Assembly: GCA_023230325.1 (NCBI GenBank)
Contig: JALNXN010000011.1
Coordinates: forward strand, 1-25,657
Direction of reading: 5' to 3'
Length of the DNA: 25,657 bases
Source of the DNA: an archaeon
Lineage (GTDB): Archaea; Iainarchaeota; Iainarchaeia; Iainarchaeales; CSSED10-239
Within the stretch, counting starts at the first letter, position 1. Each line of letters opens with the position of its first letter. Of this stretch, positions 1 through 7,012 are shown piece after piece. The notes under the pieces are model-generated. The model saw only the letters and a program-made list of their open reading frames with translations, was not told the origin of the DNA and did no database searches. Position numbers and translations under genes: made by a program.

Positions 1-144
1 GTCTAAAGATTCTTTTGTGAAAGTCTTTCCCCAAGTTAAGACTACTGCAATTAACACCACAGCAACAACAACTAAAAGGATAGTTGCAATTAATGGGGAG
101 ATTGATTTTTTCTTAAAAATGTTTTTGTTTTTATTTCTGTTCAT
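1..144 (-). CDS. Archaeal type IV pilin/archaellin-like protein, N-terminal fragment
   Basis: The minus strand reads open from an ATG at 144 to the window edge, giving 48 residues. A basic leader (MNRNKNKNIFKKK) is followed by SISPLIATILLVVV and further hydrophobic residues, ending LTWGKTFTKESLD. This is the class III signal peptide and N-terminal helix shared by archaeal pilins and archaellins, processed by a PibD/FlaK-type peptidase and assembled through the helix. An AGGTGA ribosome binding site sits 7 bases before the ATG, and TATA-like AT runs lie further upstream. The same leader occurs in the pilin gene at 14572-15678, where the underlying DNA is also similar. The C-terminal domain is outside the window, so the subtype cannot be told. 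Confidence 0.85.
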   Translation of the reverse strand, partial: MNRNKNKNIFKKKSISPLIATILLVVVAVVLIAVVLTWGKTFTKESLD

Positions 145-291
145 AAATTTTCACCTTTTATAAATATTATATATCTACTATTAGTTAATCAAAATATTTT
201 TAAAGACTTGGGATTAAAAGCTTTTTAAAAAAATCTGCAATTTATAAAATAATATTTACATACATTATATATAAATATTATAAATATTTAC

Positions 292-403
292 AAGTTAACA
301 TTTTGTTTACTTCTTTGATCTCTACAGATCTAAGGTTGTATAAAGACAAAAAAGTTAACCAATTATCATCCAATACAAAAATGTCATGTATTGTTAAACT
401 TTT
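292..403. promoter_or_regulatory. Cluster of inverted repeats in the 145-545 gene-free region
   Basis: The 401 bases between the divergent pilin and tRNA-thiolase genes hold no convincing ORF. Visible here: AAGTTAACA (292-300) faces TGTTTACTT (304-312), 8 of 9 paired. AAAAGTTAACCAAT (350-363) faces ATTGTTAAACTTTT (390-403), 12 of 14 paired. CAATACA (371-377) faces TGTATTG (387-393) perfectly and would compete with the previous pairing. A short GATCT/AGATC repeat lies at 317-330. The TTTAACA/GTTAAC theme recurs about six times up to base 466. The stretch could be a multi-site operator or a small structured RNA; the sequence does not decide. Confidence 0.4.
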
Positions 404-445
404 AGATTCATAGTTATTATTGTAAAATGCTTTCACATTTAACAG

Positions 446-476
446 TTGTGTGACATGTTTTTAACATGTTGCACAA
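446..476. promoter_or_regulatory. Near-perfect palindrome upstream of the tRNA thiolase promoter
   Basis: TTGTGTGACATGTT (446-459) and AACATGTTGCACAA (463-476) form an inverted repeat around a 3-base TTT centre. In DNA 12 of 14 positions pair; as RNA the two exceptions would be G-U wobbles, giving a full 14-pair stem. It ends about 15-20 bases before the AT-rich TATA region near 490-509, the usual place for an archaeal activator or repressor site. The regulator is not identifiable from the window. Confidence 0.5.
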
Positions 477-489
477 TTTATAAAATTAG

Positions 490-509
490 AAATATACTTT
501 ATATACAAT
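490..509 (+). promoter_or_regulatory. Probable TATA region for the 546-1478 gene
   Basis: Overlapping TATA-like words (ATATACTTTATATACAATA) lie 37-56 bases before the ATG at 546. That spacing fits an archaeal TATA box with a short leader. A weak ribosome binding site (AAGGA) lies just before the ATG. Confidence 0.4.
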
Positions 510-545
510 AAAAAATTAAAAAAAAATTAAAAGGAACTAAAATTT

Positions 546-1478
546 ATGGCAATTAAATGTGACAACTGTAAAAAGAATGCAATAATCTATTTAGCATATG
601 GAAAACATAACTTTTGTAAAGATCACTTTAATTATTTTTTTGAAAAAAGATTTAAAAAGACAATAAGACAATTTAAGTTGATTGAAAATAAAGATCTCTT
701 AGGTGTGGCTACTTCTGGGGGAAAAGATTCTATGGTTCTTCTTTATCTTGTAAATAAAATCTTTAAAAGTAAAAGACTTAACTTTTGTGCAATCTTTGTA
801 GATGAAGGGACTCCTGATTACTCAAATAAAACTAAAGAAGTTGTTGTTAACTTTTGTAAGGAAAACCAAATAAAGTTGCTGGAAAGTTCCCATGAAAATG
901 AGTTTGGAAAGTCAACTGCAGATGTTGCAAAAGAATATAATAAAAAAGAAGGTTCTGTCTGCACCTACTGTGGGGTTATGAGAAGACAAACAATTAATAA
1001 GTTAGCAAACATAAAAGGAGTTACAAAAGTTGCAACTGGACATAATCTTGATGATGAATGTCAAACAATTTTAATGAACCTTATGGATAACGACCTTACA
1101 AGATTTTTTAGAACAGGACCAAAAGTAGGAATAATTAGGATGAAAGAAACAAAGCCAAGAATCAAGCCTTTCTACCTAACTCCTGAAAAAGAAATTGCTG
1201 CCTATGCTCTTTACAATAACATCCCCTTCCATCATTGTAATTGTCCTTTCTTTAGAGGAGCTAAAAGAAATCAATTTAGAAATTTCTTAAATGAGACAGA
1301 GGTTATTCACCCTGGCTCTAAATTTTCATTAGTTAAAAGTTTTTTAAGTATTAAAGACTTGGTTAAGACTAAAGAAATCCTTTCAAAAATTAAAACAAAA
1401 GAAATTAGAAAATGTAAAATCTGCGGAACAGAAACAAGCTCTCAAATCTGTAAGGCTTGTGAACTTTTAAAAGTTTGA
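546..1478 (+). CDS. TtuA/Ncs6-family tRNA 2-thiolation enzyme
   Basis: This 310-residue protein belongs to the adenylating PP-loop tRNA thiolases (TtuA for U54, NcsA/Ncs6 for U34). An N-terminal zinc site is formed by C5, C8, C24 and H27. The ATP-binding PP-loop SGGKDS is at 57-62. Fe-S or catalytic cysteines are C139 and C142 (CTYC) with C231 or C233 (HHCNCPF). The family segment ATGHNLDDE is at 163-171, and a C-terminal zinc ribbon uses C290, C293, C302 and C305. The length is normal and the protein looks intact. It would adenylate the target uridine and replace its oxygen with sulfur from a ubiquitin-like carrier; no carrier gene is in the window. U54 versus U34 specificity cannot be decided from sequence alone. 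It is transcribed alone from a palindrome-bearing promoter. Confidence 0.9.
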   Translation: MAIKCDNCKKNAIIYLAYGKHNFCKDHFNYFFEKRFKKTIRQFKLIENKDLLGVATSGGKDSMVLLYLVNKIFKSKRLNFCAIFVDEGTPDYSNKTKEVVVNFCKENQIKLLESSHENEFGKSTADVAKEYNKKEGSVCTYCGVMRRQTINKLANIKGVTKVATGHNLDDECQTILMNLMDNDLTRFFRTGPKVGIIRMKETKPRIKPFYLTPEKEIAAYALYNNIPFHHCNCPFFRGAKRNQFRNFLNETEVIHPGSKFSLVKSFLSIKDLVKTKEILSKIKTKEIRKCKICGTETSSQICKACELLKV

Positions 1479-1590
1479 TGTTTAAAAAAATACTTTTTAT
1501 TAAAGAAGCTTAATCTTAAAAAGAAATAAACTACCATATATAAAACTTATCTTATATATTATTTTTAAATAAGAAAAAACAAAAAAACAT

Positions 1591-3219
1591 ATGAACACTA
1601 CTCAAAAGATTAAAAAACTAAGAAAAGAAACAAGTTCTAAAATTAAAGAAAATATTGTCAACTATAAATATATTCTTAACCAAATCAAACAAATTGTTGA
1701 CTTTCAAGATGCACTCATTAACCCTCTGTTTGTTCAAAAGAAAATTCTTTTAAAGATTCTAAAAAGAAATAAAAATACAGAGTATGGTGTAAAATATAAT
1801 TTTAAACATGTCAACTCAATTGAAAAATTCCAAAAATATGTACCGATCATAAAATTTTCAGACATTGACCAAGAAATTGAAAGATTAAAAAATGGAGAAC
1901 AAAATATCCTTACAAAAGATAAAGTTGTCTACTTTGCCTCAACTTCAGGAACAACAAATAAAATTAAATTAATTCCAATTACAAAACAAAGAATTAAAAA
2001 TTATAATAAAGAATTTGCATTATGGGCAATCTATGTTCTAAAAGATTATGTGTCAGTTGCTTCAGGAAAAACCCTTTACTTTGCAGGACCATATTTTGAA
2101 GGTAAGACAAAAGGTAAAACTCCATATGGAAGTATCTCAGGATACCTTGCCTACAAGTCTCCTTGGTGGGTAAAATCAAAAATTGCAACAAATGTAAAAA
2201 TATTTAATGAATTTAATTTTAATAAGAAAATAAAAAAAATGGCAATCTCAGCACTTCAAGAAAATATTACACAAGTAGCTTTTACTGCACCAATTGAAGC
2301 TATTCTATTCTTTGACTATATCAAAGAACATAAAGATACCTTAATTAAAATAATTAAAAGAAAAAATCCAAAAAGAGCAGAATACTTAAAATCTTTAAAA
2401 GACTTTAAACCAATTGACATTTGGCCAAACATAGGTCTTGTTAGTTGCTTTAAATCAAAAACAAACGAAATGTATATTAACACCTTACTTTCAAAAATCG
2501 GAAAGAAAATAGAAGTCAGAGACCCAGGAATTAATGCCTCAGAAGGAAGACTCTCAATTGGAATTGGAAAGGATAAGGTTTCAGGAGTCTTACCACTTAA
2601 CACTACCTTTTTTGAATTTATAGATGTGGATAAAGATAAAAAAGAAATAGTTACAATTGAAAAGCTTAAACTTAATAGAAAATATAGGGTGCTAATGACT
2701 ACTCAAGAAGGACTCTACAGGTATGATATTGGAGATGTTATTAAAGTTACAGGGTTTATGAAAAAAGTTCCATTAATTAAATTCTACAATAGAGATAATT
2801 TCTTGAATATTGCAGGAGAACTTGCACCTGAAACTGAGCTTGTAAAGGTTATGGAAAAAACAATTAAAGACTTAAATTTAAAAATTAAACACTACACAAT
2901 AATACCATACCTAAAAGACCTTTCAAAAAAACCAAGATATGAAATTCTTTTAGATCTTGAAGAAAAAGTTAGCTTAGAAAAAATTAAAGACTTTCAAACA
3001 AAGATTGATCAAAATCTTCAAAAAAATATAAATGATTATATGCAGATGAGAAACGAGTTTGGGAGAATGGATTACCCAGTAATCTCTGTTCTTAAAAAAG
3101 GAAGTTATGATGCATTTAATAAAAAAAGAGTTGTTGGTTCAGGAAACCCTAAACCAATCAACATAAACAAAGAATCAAAATTTAGAGACAATTTTGAGAT
3201 AGAAAAAACAATTGATTAA
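1591..3219 (+). CDS. GH3-family acyl-adenylating amide synthetase
   Basis: The 542 residues match the GH3 (auxin-responsive promoter) family, ANL-type enzymes that adenylate a carboxylic acid and join it to an amine, usually an amino acid. The phosphate-binding motif FASTSGTTNKIKLIP is at 115-129, the acyl-pocket segment NASEG at 315-319, FFEF at 340-343 and the nucleotide motif YRYDIGD at 376-382, followed by a C-terminal domain of about 130 residues. The length is typical. The ATG at 1591 lacks a clear ribosome binding site; TATA-like sequences at 1537-1545 and 1553-1560 suggest a short leader. It is followed within 20 bases by a small ORF and then a DUF2817 hydrolase, probably one transcript. 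The substrate is unknown: plant members conjugate hormones, whereas bacterial and archaeal roles are mostly uncharacterised. Confidence 0.85.
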   Translation: MNTTQKIKKLRKETSSKIKENIVNYKYILNQIKQIVDFQDALINPLFVQKKILLKILKRNKNTEYGVKYNFKHVNSIEKFQKYVPIIKFSDIDQEIERLKNGEQNILTKDKVVYFASTSGTTNKIKLIPITKQRIKNYNKEFALWAIYVLKDYVSVASGKTLYFAGPYFEGKTKGKTPYGSISGYLAYKSPWWVKSKIATNVKIFNEFNFNKKIKKMAISALQENITQVAFTAPIEAILFFDYIKEHKDTLIKIIKRKNPKRAEYLKSLKDFKPIDIWPNIGLVSCFKSKTNEMYINTLLSKIGKKIEVRDPGINASEGRLSIGIGKDKVSGVLPLNTTFFEFIDVDKDKKEIVTIEKLKLNRKYRVLMTTQEGLYRYDIGDVIKVTGFMKKVPLIKFYNRDNFLNIAGELAPETELVKVMEKTIKDLNLKIKHYTIIPYLKDLSKKPRYEILLDLEEKVSLEKIKDFQTKIDQNLQKNINDYMQMRNEFGRMDYPVISVLKKGSYDAFNKKRVVGSGNPKPININKESKFRDNFEIEKTID

Positions 3220-3237
3220 AAACAGGAGTGTGAAAAT

Positions 3238-3351
3238 ATGAGTCCACCTTTTAGACCATTAAGAATAATTAAAAAACCAGGAAACAAAAAACAAAAAGCA
3301 AAAGAAAAAAGACAAGAAGAAATACATAGACTTAACAAATCTAAAAAATAA
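3238..3351 (+). CDS. Small basic ORF, 37 residues
   Basis: An ATG at 3238 opens 37 codons ending in TAA at 3349-3351. The product begins MSPPFRPLRIIKKPGNKK and continues with a Lys/Arg/Glu-rich helix-prone tail (KEKRQEEIHRLNKSKK). An AGGAG ribosome binding site lies about 11 bases upstream, one of the stronger ones in the window, and the ORF sits exactly between two co-directional genes (18 bases after one, 3 before the next). The downstream gene has no ribosome binding site of its own, so translation through this ORF may couple it. No family is recognised. The strong basic charge would suit RNA binding, but that is only a guess. Confidence 0.6.
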   Translation: MSPPFRPLRIIKKPGNKKQKAKEKRQEEIHRLNKSKK

Positions 3352-3354
3352 ATT

Positions 3355-4434
3355 ATGGAATACGAAAAATATTTTTCTAAAAATTATTATCAAGCAAGAC
3401 AAAAGTTTAGAAAACTTTCTCTTAAAAATAATCTGAAACTAGAAAGTAAAAAGATAATTGATGATCTAACAATTGACTTTGCATTTTTAGAAACACAAAA
3501 AAAAGAAAAACTATTAATTCTAGTTTCTGGAACTCACGGGGTAGAGGGCTTTACTGGTTCAGCTGTACAACTGCTCTTTTTAAAAAAAATATTTCCAAAA
3601 ATAAAAGAACACACCTCAATTGCTCTTGTCCATTCCCTAAACCCTTATGGCATGAGACACCTAAGAAGATATAATCACAACAATGTTGACCTAAATAGAA
3701 ATTATATAAATAATTTTGAAAACATAGACTTAGATAAAAGAACAATAAGCGATATTGAAAAACATAGACATATGATGTCTCCCCAAAGACCTGCAAAATC
3801 CTACTTTACAGAACAACTTTTACATTATTATTATATTTTTAAAACAATAATTAAAATTGGAACCTCAAGAGTTATTAGAGCAACATCAAAAGGACAAAAC
3901 ATCTACCCTAACACAGTTGCTTATTGTGGTGCAAAAAAGGAAGAAGAAACCAAATACCTTGAATCAATTATTAAAAAGATAACCAAAGACTATAAAGAGG
4001 TAATCTTTATAGATCTACACACAGGCACAGCAAAAAGAAACACCCTTAACATCTATACAAGAAATAAAGAATATAAAAGAAAACTAAAAAAAGTAAATAA
4101 AAATACCTACCTAAAAGACACAAAAACAAAAAGAGGCATGGATTACATAGGAGGAAATGACAAACTATTCCTTGAAAACTCAAAAGCAGAAAAAAGTGTA
4201 GAGCTTACCCTTGAATTTGGTCCCTTCTCAAGAATCAATAGCTTATTTTCCATAGAGCACACCTCCTTTTTAATAACCTACGAGAACATGATAACTTTCT
4301 TTGGTCCTAAAGAAAAACTAAAAAAAGCAAGGCAGAAACTAAAAGAGAGATTTTCTCCAAACAGAAAGGACTATAAAAAATTTGTAATTAAAAAAAGTGC
4401 TTTCTTTTTTGAAAAGTTATTTAAATATTTTTAA
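3355..4434 (+). CDS. DUF2817 / M14-like zinc metallohydrolase
   Basis: This 359-residue protein resembles DUF2817 enzymes, relatives of M14 zinc carboxypeptidases and the aspartoacylase group. Zinc ligands fit GTHGVEG (H61, E64) and FIDLHTG (H222). The substrate-binding segment HNNVDLNRN is at 108-116, and the likely catalytic Glu is E287 in TLEFG. No signal peptide or membrane segment is seen, so it is probably cytoplasmic. It starts 3 bases after the small ORF, and its 3' end overlaps the convergent gene 4421-4813 by 14 bases. Such enzymes cleave a terminal amide or peptide bond. Next to a GH3 synthetase, removal of an amino acid conjugate is a tempting inference. The family call is firm; the substrate is not. 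Confidence 0.82.
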   Translation: MEYEKYFSKNYYQARQKFRKLSLKNNLKLESKKIIDDLTIDFAFLETQKKEKLLILVSGTHGVEGFTGSAVQLLFLKKIFPKIKEHTSIALVHSLNPYGMRHLRRYNHNNVDLNRNYINNFENIDLDKRTISDIEKHRHMMSPQRPAKSYFTEQLLHYYYIFKTIIKIGTSRVIRATSKGQNIYPNTVAYCGAKKEEETKYLESIIKKITKDYKEVIFIDLHTGTAKRNTLNIYTRNKEYKRKLKKVNKNTYLKDTKTKRGMDYIGGNDKLFLENSKAEKSVELTLEFGPFSRINSLFSIEHTSFLITYENMITFFGPKEKLKKARQKLKERFSPNRKDYKKFVIKKSAFFFEKLFKYF

Positions 4435-4813
4435 TTTTTAATTTGATTTCTAAAATATTATTTCTAAAAGTTGTTTCTAAGCTATTTTTAAGAACAAAAA
4501 CATCTAAAAGTATTTCTTTATAAAATTGATAATCATAACTTTTAATAACTAACTTTCTTTGTTCTTCTAGAACATCAAACCTAAGTTCATTTAGATTAAA
4601 GGGGGTGTAGAGTGTTAAATAAAGATTGTCTTTGTCAACAATAATGTTTTCTAAGTCTTCATAAGAGTCTATATGATTTTCATTTTCAACAAATTGTATA
4701 TTTACACTTAGTGGTTTATCTAAGTTTATCTTCTTAGACATAATTTCTGAGAATATCTTCTTAATAATTAAATCTAAATTCTTTAAATCTATCTTTTCAT
4801 CTTTCTTGTTCAT
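4421..4813 (-). CDS. Hsp20/alpha-crystallin-fold-like protein
   Basis: This 130-residue acidic protein has no clear named family. Its C-terminal 65 residues follow the strand pattern of the alpha-crystallin fold: LYLTLYTPFNLNELRFDV, then KLVIKSY, a central YKEILL, and a last strand NNILEIKLKI that matches the usual NGVLEIxLxK ending of Hsp20 proteins. The N-terminal part is helical and charged. The ATG at 4813 lies inside the end of the RNase HII gene (17-base overlap), so the two are translationally linked. Its own end overlaps the convergent hydrolase gene by 14 bases. A small chaperone-like or binding role is possible; the fold assignment rests on pattern only. Confidence 0.6.
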   Translation of the reverse strand: MNKKDEKIDLKNLDLIIKKIFSEIMSKKINLDKPLSVNIQFVENENHIDSYEDLENIIVDKDNLYLTLYTPFNLNELRFDVLEEQRKLVIKSYDYQFYKEILLDVFVLKNSLETTFRNNILEIKLKIKNI

Positions 4814-5507
4814 TAAACCACCCTATTTTCTTTTGATTTAATTCTTTAAAAATGTTATCTACAGTCTTCCATTTGGTTCTTGTAAAGCTTGGAACCTTTT
4901 TATTTTCTAAAATATAATTTTTAAGATAAGTTATGGTTTTTGGATCTGAAGAGTACCCTGACAGATCACTTCCACCTAAAAGTTCAGACAACAACCTATC
5001 TCTTGTTACCTTTGCTAAGATTGATGCACAACCTGCACAAAGGTAGTTTAGGTCTGCCTTATGTTCAGAGATGATCTCTATTTTTTTATTTGTAAATTTG
5101 TTTAGATTGTTTTTTTCAAGAAGACTTATGTTATTAACAATTCTTGTTTTATATTTACTAACAGTAGTGTCAGGACAATCAAGAACAACTTTTAAAGTTT
5201 CTTTTTTTAAAGAAAGTATTAACTCTGCTGTCTTTTGAGCCTCAATTTCATTTAGTGAAAAATTATTCATCAAAACATTAAGTTCCTCTGCAGGAATTGC
5301 AATTATCTTATACTCTATGGCTTCTTTTTTAATAATTTCAAATAATTTTTCTCTTTTTGGTTTATTTACAAGTTTTGAATCTGTAACACCGATCTTTTTA
5401 AAAAAATCTTCTTTTTCTTTTGAAATTGTACAAATTGCAAGAACCATTGGACCAAGAACACAACCTCTTCCTGCTTCGTCAACTCCAGATAAATTGTTTG
5501 TTAGCAT
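4797..5507 (-). CDS. rnhB: Ribonuclease HII
   Basis: This 236-residue enzyme cleaves the RNA strand of RNA-DNA hybrids and single ribonucleotides in DNA. The signature GVDEAGRG is at 8-15. The four acidic metal ligands are D10, E11, D110 (VVLDCPD) and D152 (HKADLNY), and CASILAKVTRDR follows as in archaeal RNase HII. The length is normal. A TATA-like sequence lies only about 25-30 bases before the ATG, so the transcript may be nearly leaderless. It is the first gene of a two-gene overlapping unit with the Hsp20-fold-like gene. No oddity is seen in the catalytic core. Confidence 0.95.
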   Translation of the reverse strand: MLTNNLSGVDEAGRGCVLGPMVLAICTISKEKEDFFKKIGVTDSKLVNKPKREKLFEIIKKEAIEYKIIAIPAEELNVLMNNFSLNEIEAQKTAELILSLKKETLKVVLDCPDTTVSKYKTRIVNNISLLEKNNLNKFTNKKIEIISEHKADLNYLCAGCASILAKVTRDRLLSELLGGSDLSGYSSDPKTITYLKNYILENKKVPSFTRTKWKTVDNIFKELNQKKIGWFNEQER

Positions 5508-5810
5508 ATAGTATATATGTAGAGAAAAGTATATATTGCTATCAATTTAGAACGAAATTAAATTTTTTGTAACTTAAATGTTTATACAACACAATTGAAA
5601 AATTTTTTAAAAAAACTAGTCAAAATTATTATAACTTAAATTTTTTCACTTTTTTTAATCTAACTCTTACTAAAAGCATTGTTATTTTTACAACATAAGT
5701 TTTTCTCTAAAGCCAATTTCCACTTATTTACTAAACTTATAAAAAATGCATGAGCTTTTTAATAATAAACCTCATAAGTAATCCAAAAGATTCTATAAAT
5801 TACCTTTAAA
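5508..5810. other. Gene-free region between rnhB and L35Ae
   Basis: Very AT-rich sequence without a credible ORF or RNA gene. The rnhB promoter lies at its left end. The word ACTTATTTACT at 5722-5732 followed by a TATAAAA-like run recurs exactly 100 bases downstream at 5822-5832 in the L35Ae promoter, so a second upstream start is possible. Confidence 0.4.
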
Positions 5811-5840
5811 AAGTAATTGTTACTTATTTACTTATATAAA
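5811..5840 (+). promoter_or_regulatory. L35Ae promoter with upstream inverted repeat
   Basis: AAGTAA (5811-5816) and TTACTT (5820-5825) form a perfect inverted repeat around TTG, directly followed by the TATA box TTATATAAA (5832-5840). The TATA box is about 46 bases before the ATG. A strong AAAGGTGA ribosome binding site lies at 5872-5879, 6 bases before the ATG, so the leader should be about 20-25 bases. Confidence 0.5.
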
Positions 5841-5885
5841 AGGTTAATTTTTATAAAAAAATAATTAAATTAAAGGTGAATTAAT

Positions 5886-6146
5886 ATGCAAGGAACAATT
5901 GTAAGTTATAGAAGAGGAGTTAAGACTCAACATACAAATCAATTTATTTTAAAAGTAGATGATGAAAAATACAATAGTAAGGAAAGTGCAAATGCTCTTT
6001 TAGGAAAGACTGTTATCTACAAGACCACAAAGAAAGAAATAAAAGGTAAGATTACAGCACCTCACGGAAATAAAGGAACAGTAAGAGTAATTTTTGAAAG
6101 AGGAATGCCTGGTGACATCTTAACACAAAAGGTAGATATTAAATAA
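5886..6146 (+). CDS. rpl35ae: Large ribosomal subunit protein L35Ae
   Basis: This 86-residue basic protein matches archaeal/eukaryotic L35Ae (eL33) over its full length. It starts MQGTIVSYRRGVKTQHTNQ, has the central segment LLGKTVIYKT, and ends with the hallmark GKITAPHGNKGTVRVIFERG and MPGDILTQKVDI. It is a beta-barrel component of the large ribosomal subunit that binds rRNA. It is transcribed alone from a well-formed promoter with the best ribosome binding site in the window, as expected of a highly expressed gene. The following gene is convergent, 11 bases away. Bacteria lack this protein, so it is a strong marker of archaeal origin. Confidence 0.96.
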   Translation: MQGTIVSYRRGVKTQHTNQFILKVDDEKYNSKESANALLGKTVIYKTTKKEIKGKITAPHGNKGTVRVIFERGMPGDILTQKVDIK

Positions 6147-6157
6147 TTCTTTTTATT

Positions 6158-6916
6158 TTAAACATCTTCAAATTTAGATAATTTTACAAAAGAATCTTTT
6201 TTCTTTTCTTCTTTTTTAATTTCTTTTTGCTTGTCAACAACTTCTTTTTTATCAACAACTTTTTCTTTATTATTAATTTTAGTTTGTCTTTTATCTTCTT
6301 GTAACTTAGAAACACTTTTCTCTTTAATTATAGATAAGGATCTGTTGTCTTTAACAAGATCTTTATTTACAACTAAAAGTTCATTTTTATTTTCTAATGT
6401 TTGCCTGTCTTCTTTTTTATATTGACCAAATTTTAAATTAGTTTCTTCTTTTTCAAAGTCTTCTTGATCTTTTTTAACTTTAATTTTATTTTCAATTTCT
6501 TCTTTTAAGAGTTTTGCTTTTTCTTCCTGAAGCTTAATATCTTCTCTTACAGGTTCTGATTTCTCTTTTTGGTCAATGTCTTCTTGATTAATCTCAATTG
6601 GCTTTTCTTCTCTTACAGGTTTTTGCTTTCCCCTAAAAGATAACCCTTCCTCTTCTTTAACATCATCATAAATGCTTGTGTTAGCCACAGGTATGTTCTC
6701 TGTACCAACTCTGAATCTATTTGGTGAAAAGAACCTAAGGATTAAATATTTAATTATAAAATAAAGAACTACACCAATTATTAAAAACTCAATAACTGCA
6801 CTTGCTATATAGCTTGTAAGATTAAATAAATTAGATTTAAATATTATTGAAAAAACCCCATAAACAAAAGCTATTATTAAAGGAAGTGCTATTTCTAGAA
6901 AGTTCTTCTTTTTCAT
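6158..6916 (-). CDS. Membrane-anchored Lys/Glu-rich protein of unknown function
   Basis: Not recognised. The 252-residue product has two N-terminal hydrophobic segments (about residues 8-27 and 36-60) and then roughly 190 residues dominated by Lys, Glu, Asp and Gln with low complexity. That part is likely extended or coiled coil and by charge most likely cytoplasmic. The segment after the second helix (RFFSPNRFRVGTENIPVANT) is less repetitive, and the C-terminus returns to an ordinary motif (DSFVKLSKFEDV), which could be a docking peptide. An AAAGGT ribosome binding site precedes the ATG at 6916. It lies between L35Ae (convergent) and nop5 (divergent), so no operon informs its role. A membrane tether or scaffold is plausible. 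Confidence 0.75.
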   Translation of the reverse strand: MKKKNFLEIALPLIIAFVYGVFSIIFKSNLFNLTSYIASAVIEFLIIGVVLYFIIKYLILRFFSPNRFRVGTENIPVANTSIYDDVKEEEGLSFRGKQKPVREEKPIEINQEDIDQKEKSEPVREDIKLQEEKAKLLKEEIENKIKVKKDQEDFEKEETNLKFGQYKKEDRQTLENKNELLVVNKDLVKDNRSLSIIKEKSVSKLQEDKRQTKINNKEKVVDKKEVVDKQKEIKKEEKKKDSFVKLSKFEDV

Positions 6917-7012
6917 AAAATTATACCTTTTTATAAATCTTATTAGATATTATATCTATATTGATAGGAAATAATTTAAAAGCTTTATTACTCTTAGGAA
7001 AAACAGATAAAC

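Noticed and set aside
546..1478. TtuA-like gene as proof of thermophily
   Set aside because: The family also includes U34 thiolases found in mesophiles, and nothing else in the window points to high temperature.
2316..2603. Open frame opposite the GH3 gene
   Set aside because: It lies wholly inside a well-supported coding sequence and has no recognisable product.
5747..5782. 11-codon ORF upstream of L35Ae as a leader peptide
   Set aside because: There is no ribosome binding site, and it ends long before the mapped TATA box of L35Ae.
6231..6425. Ser/Leu-rich open frame opposite the Lys/Glu-rich membrane protein
   Set aside because: It is the reverse complement of low-complexity Lys/Glu codons.
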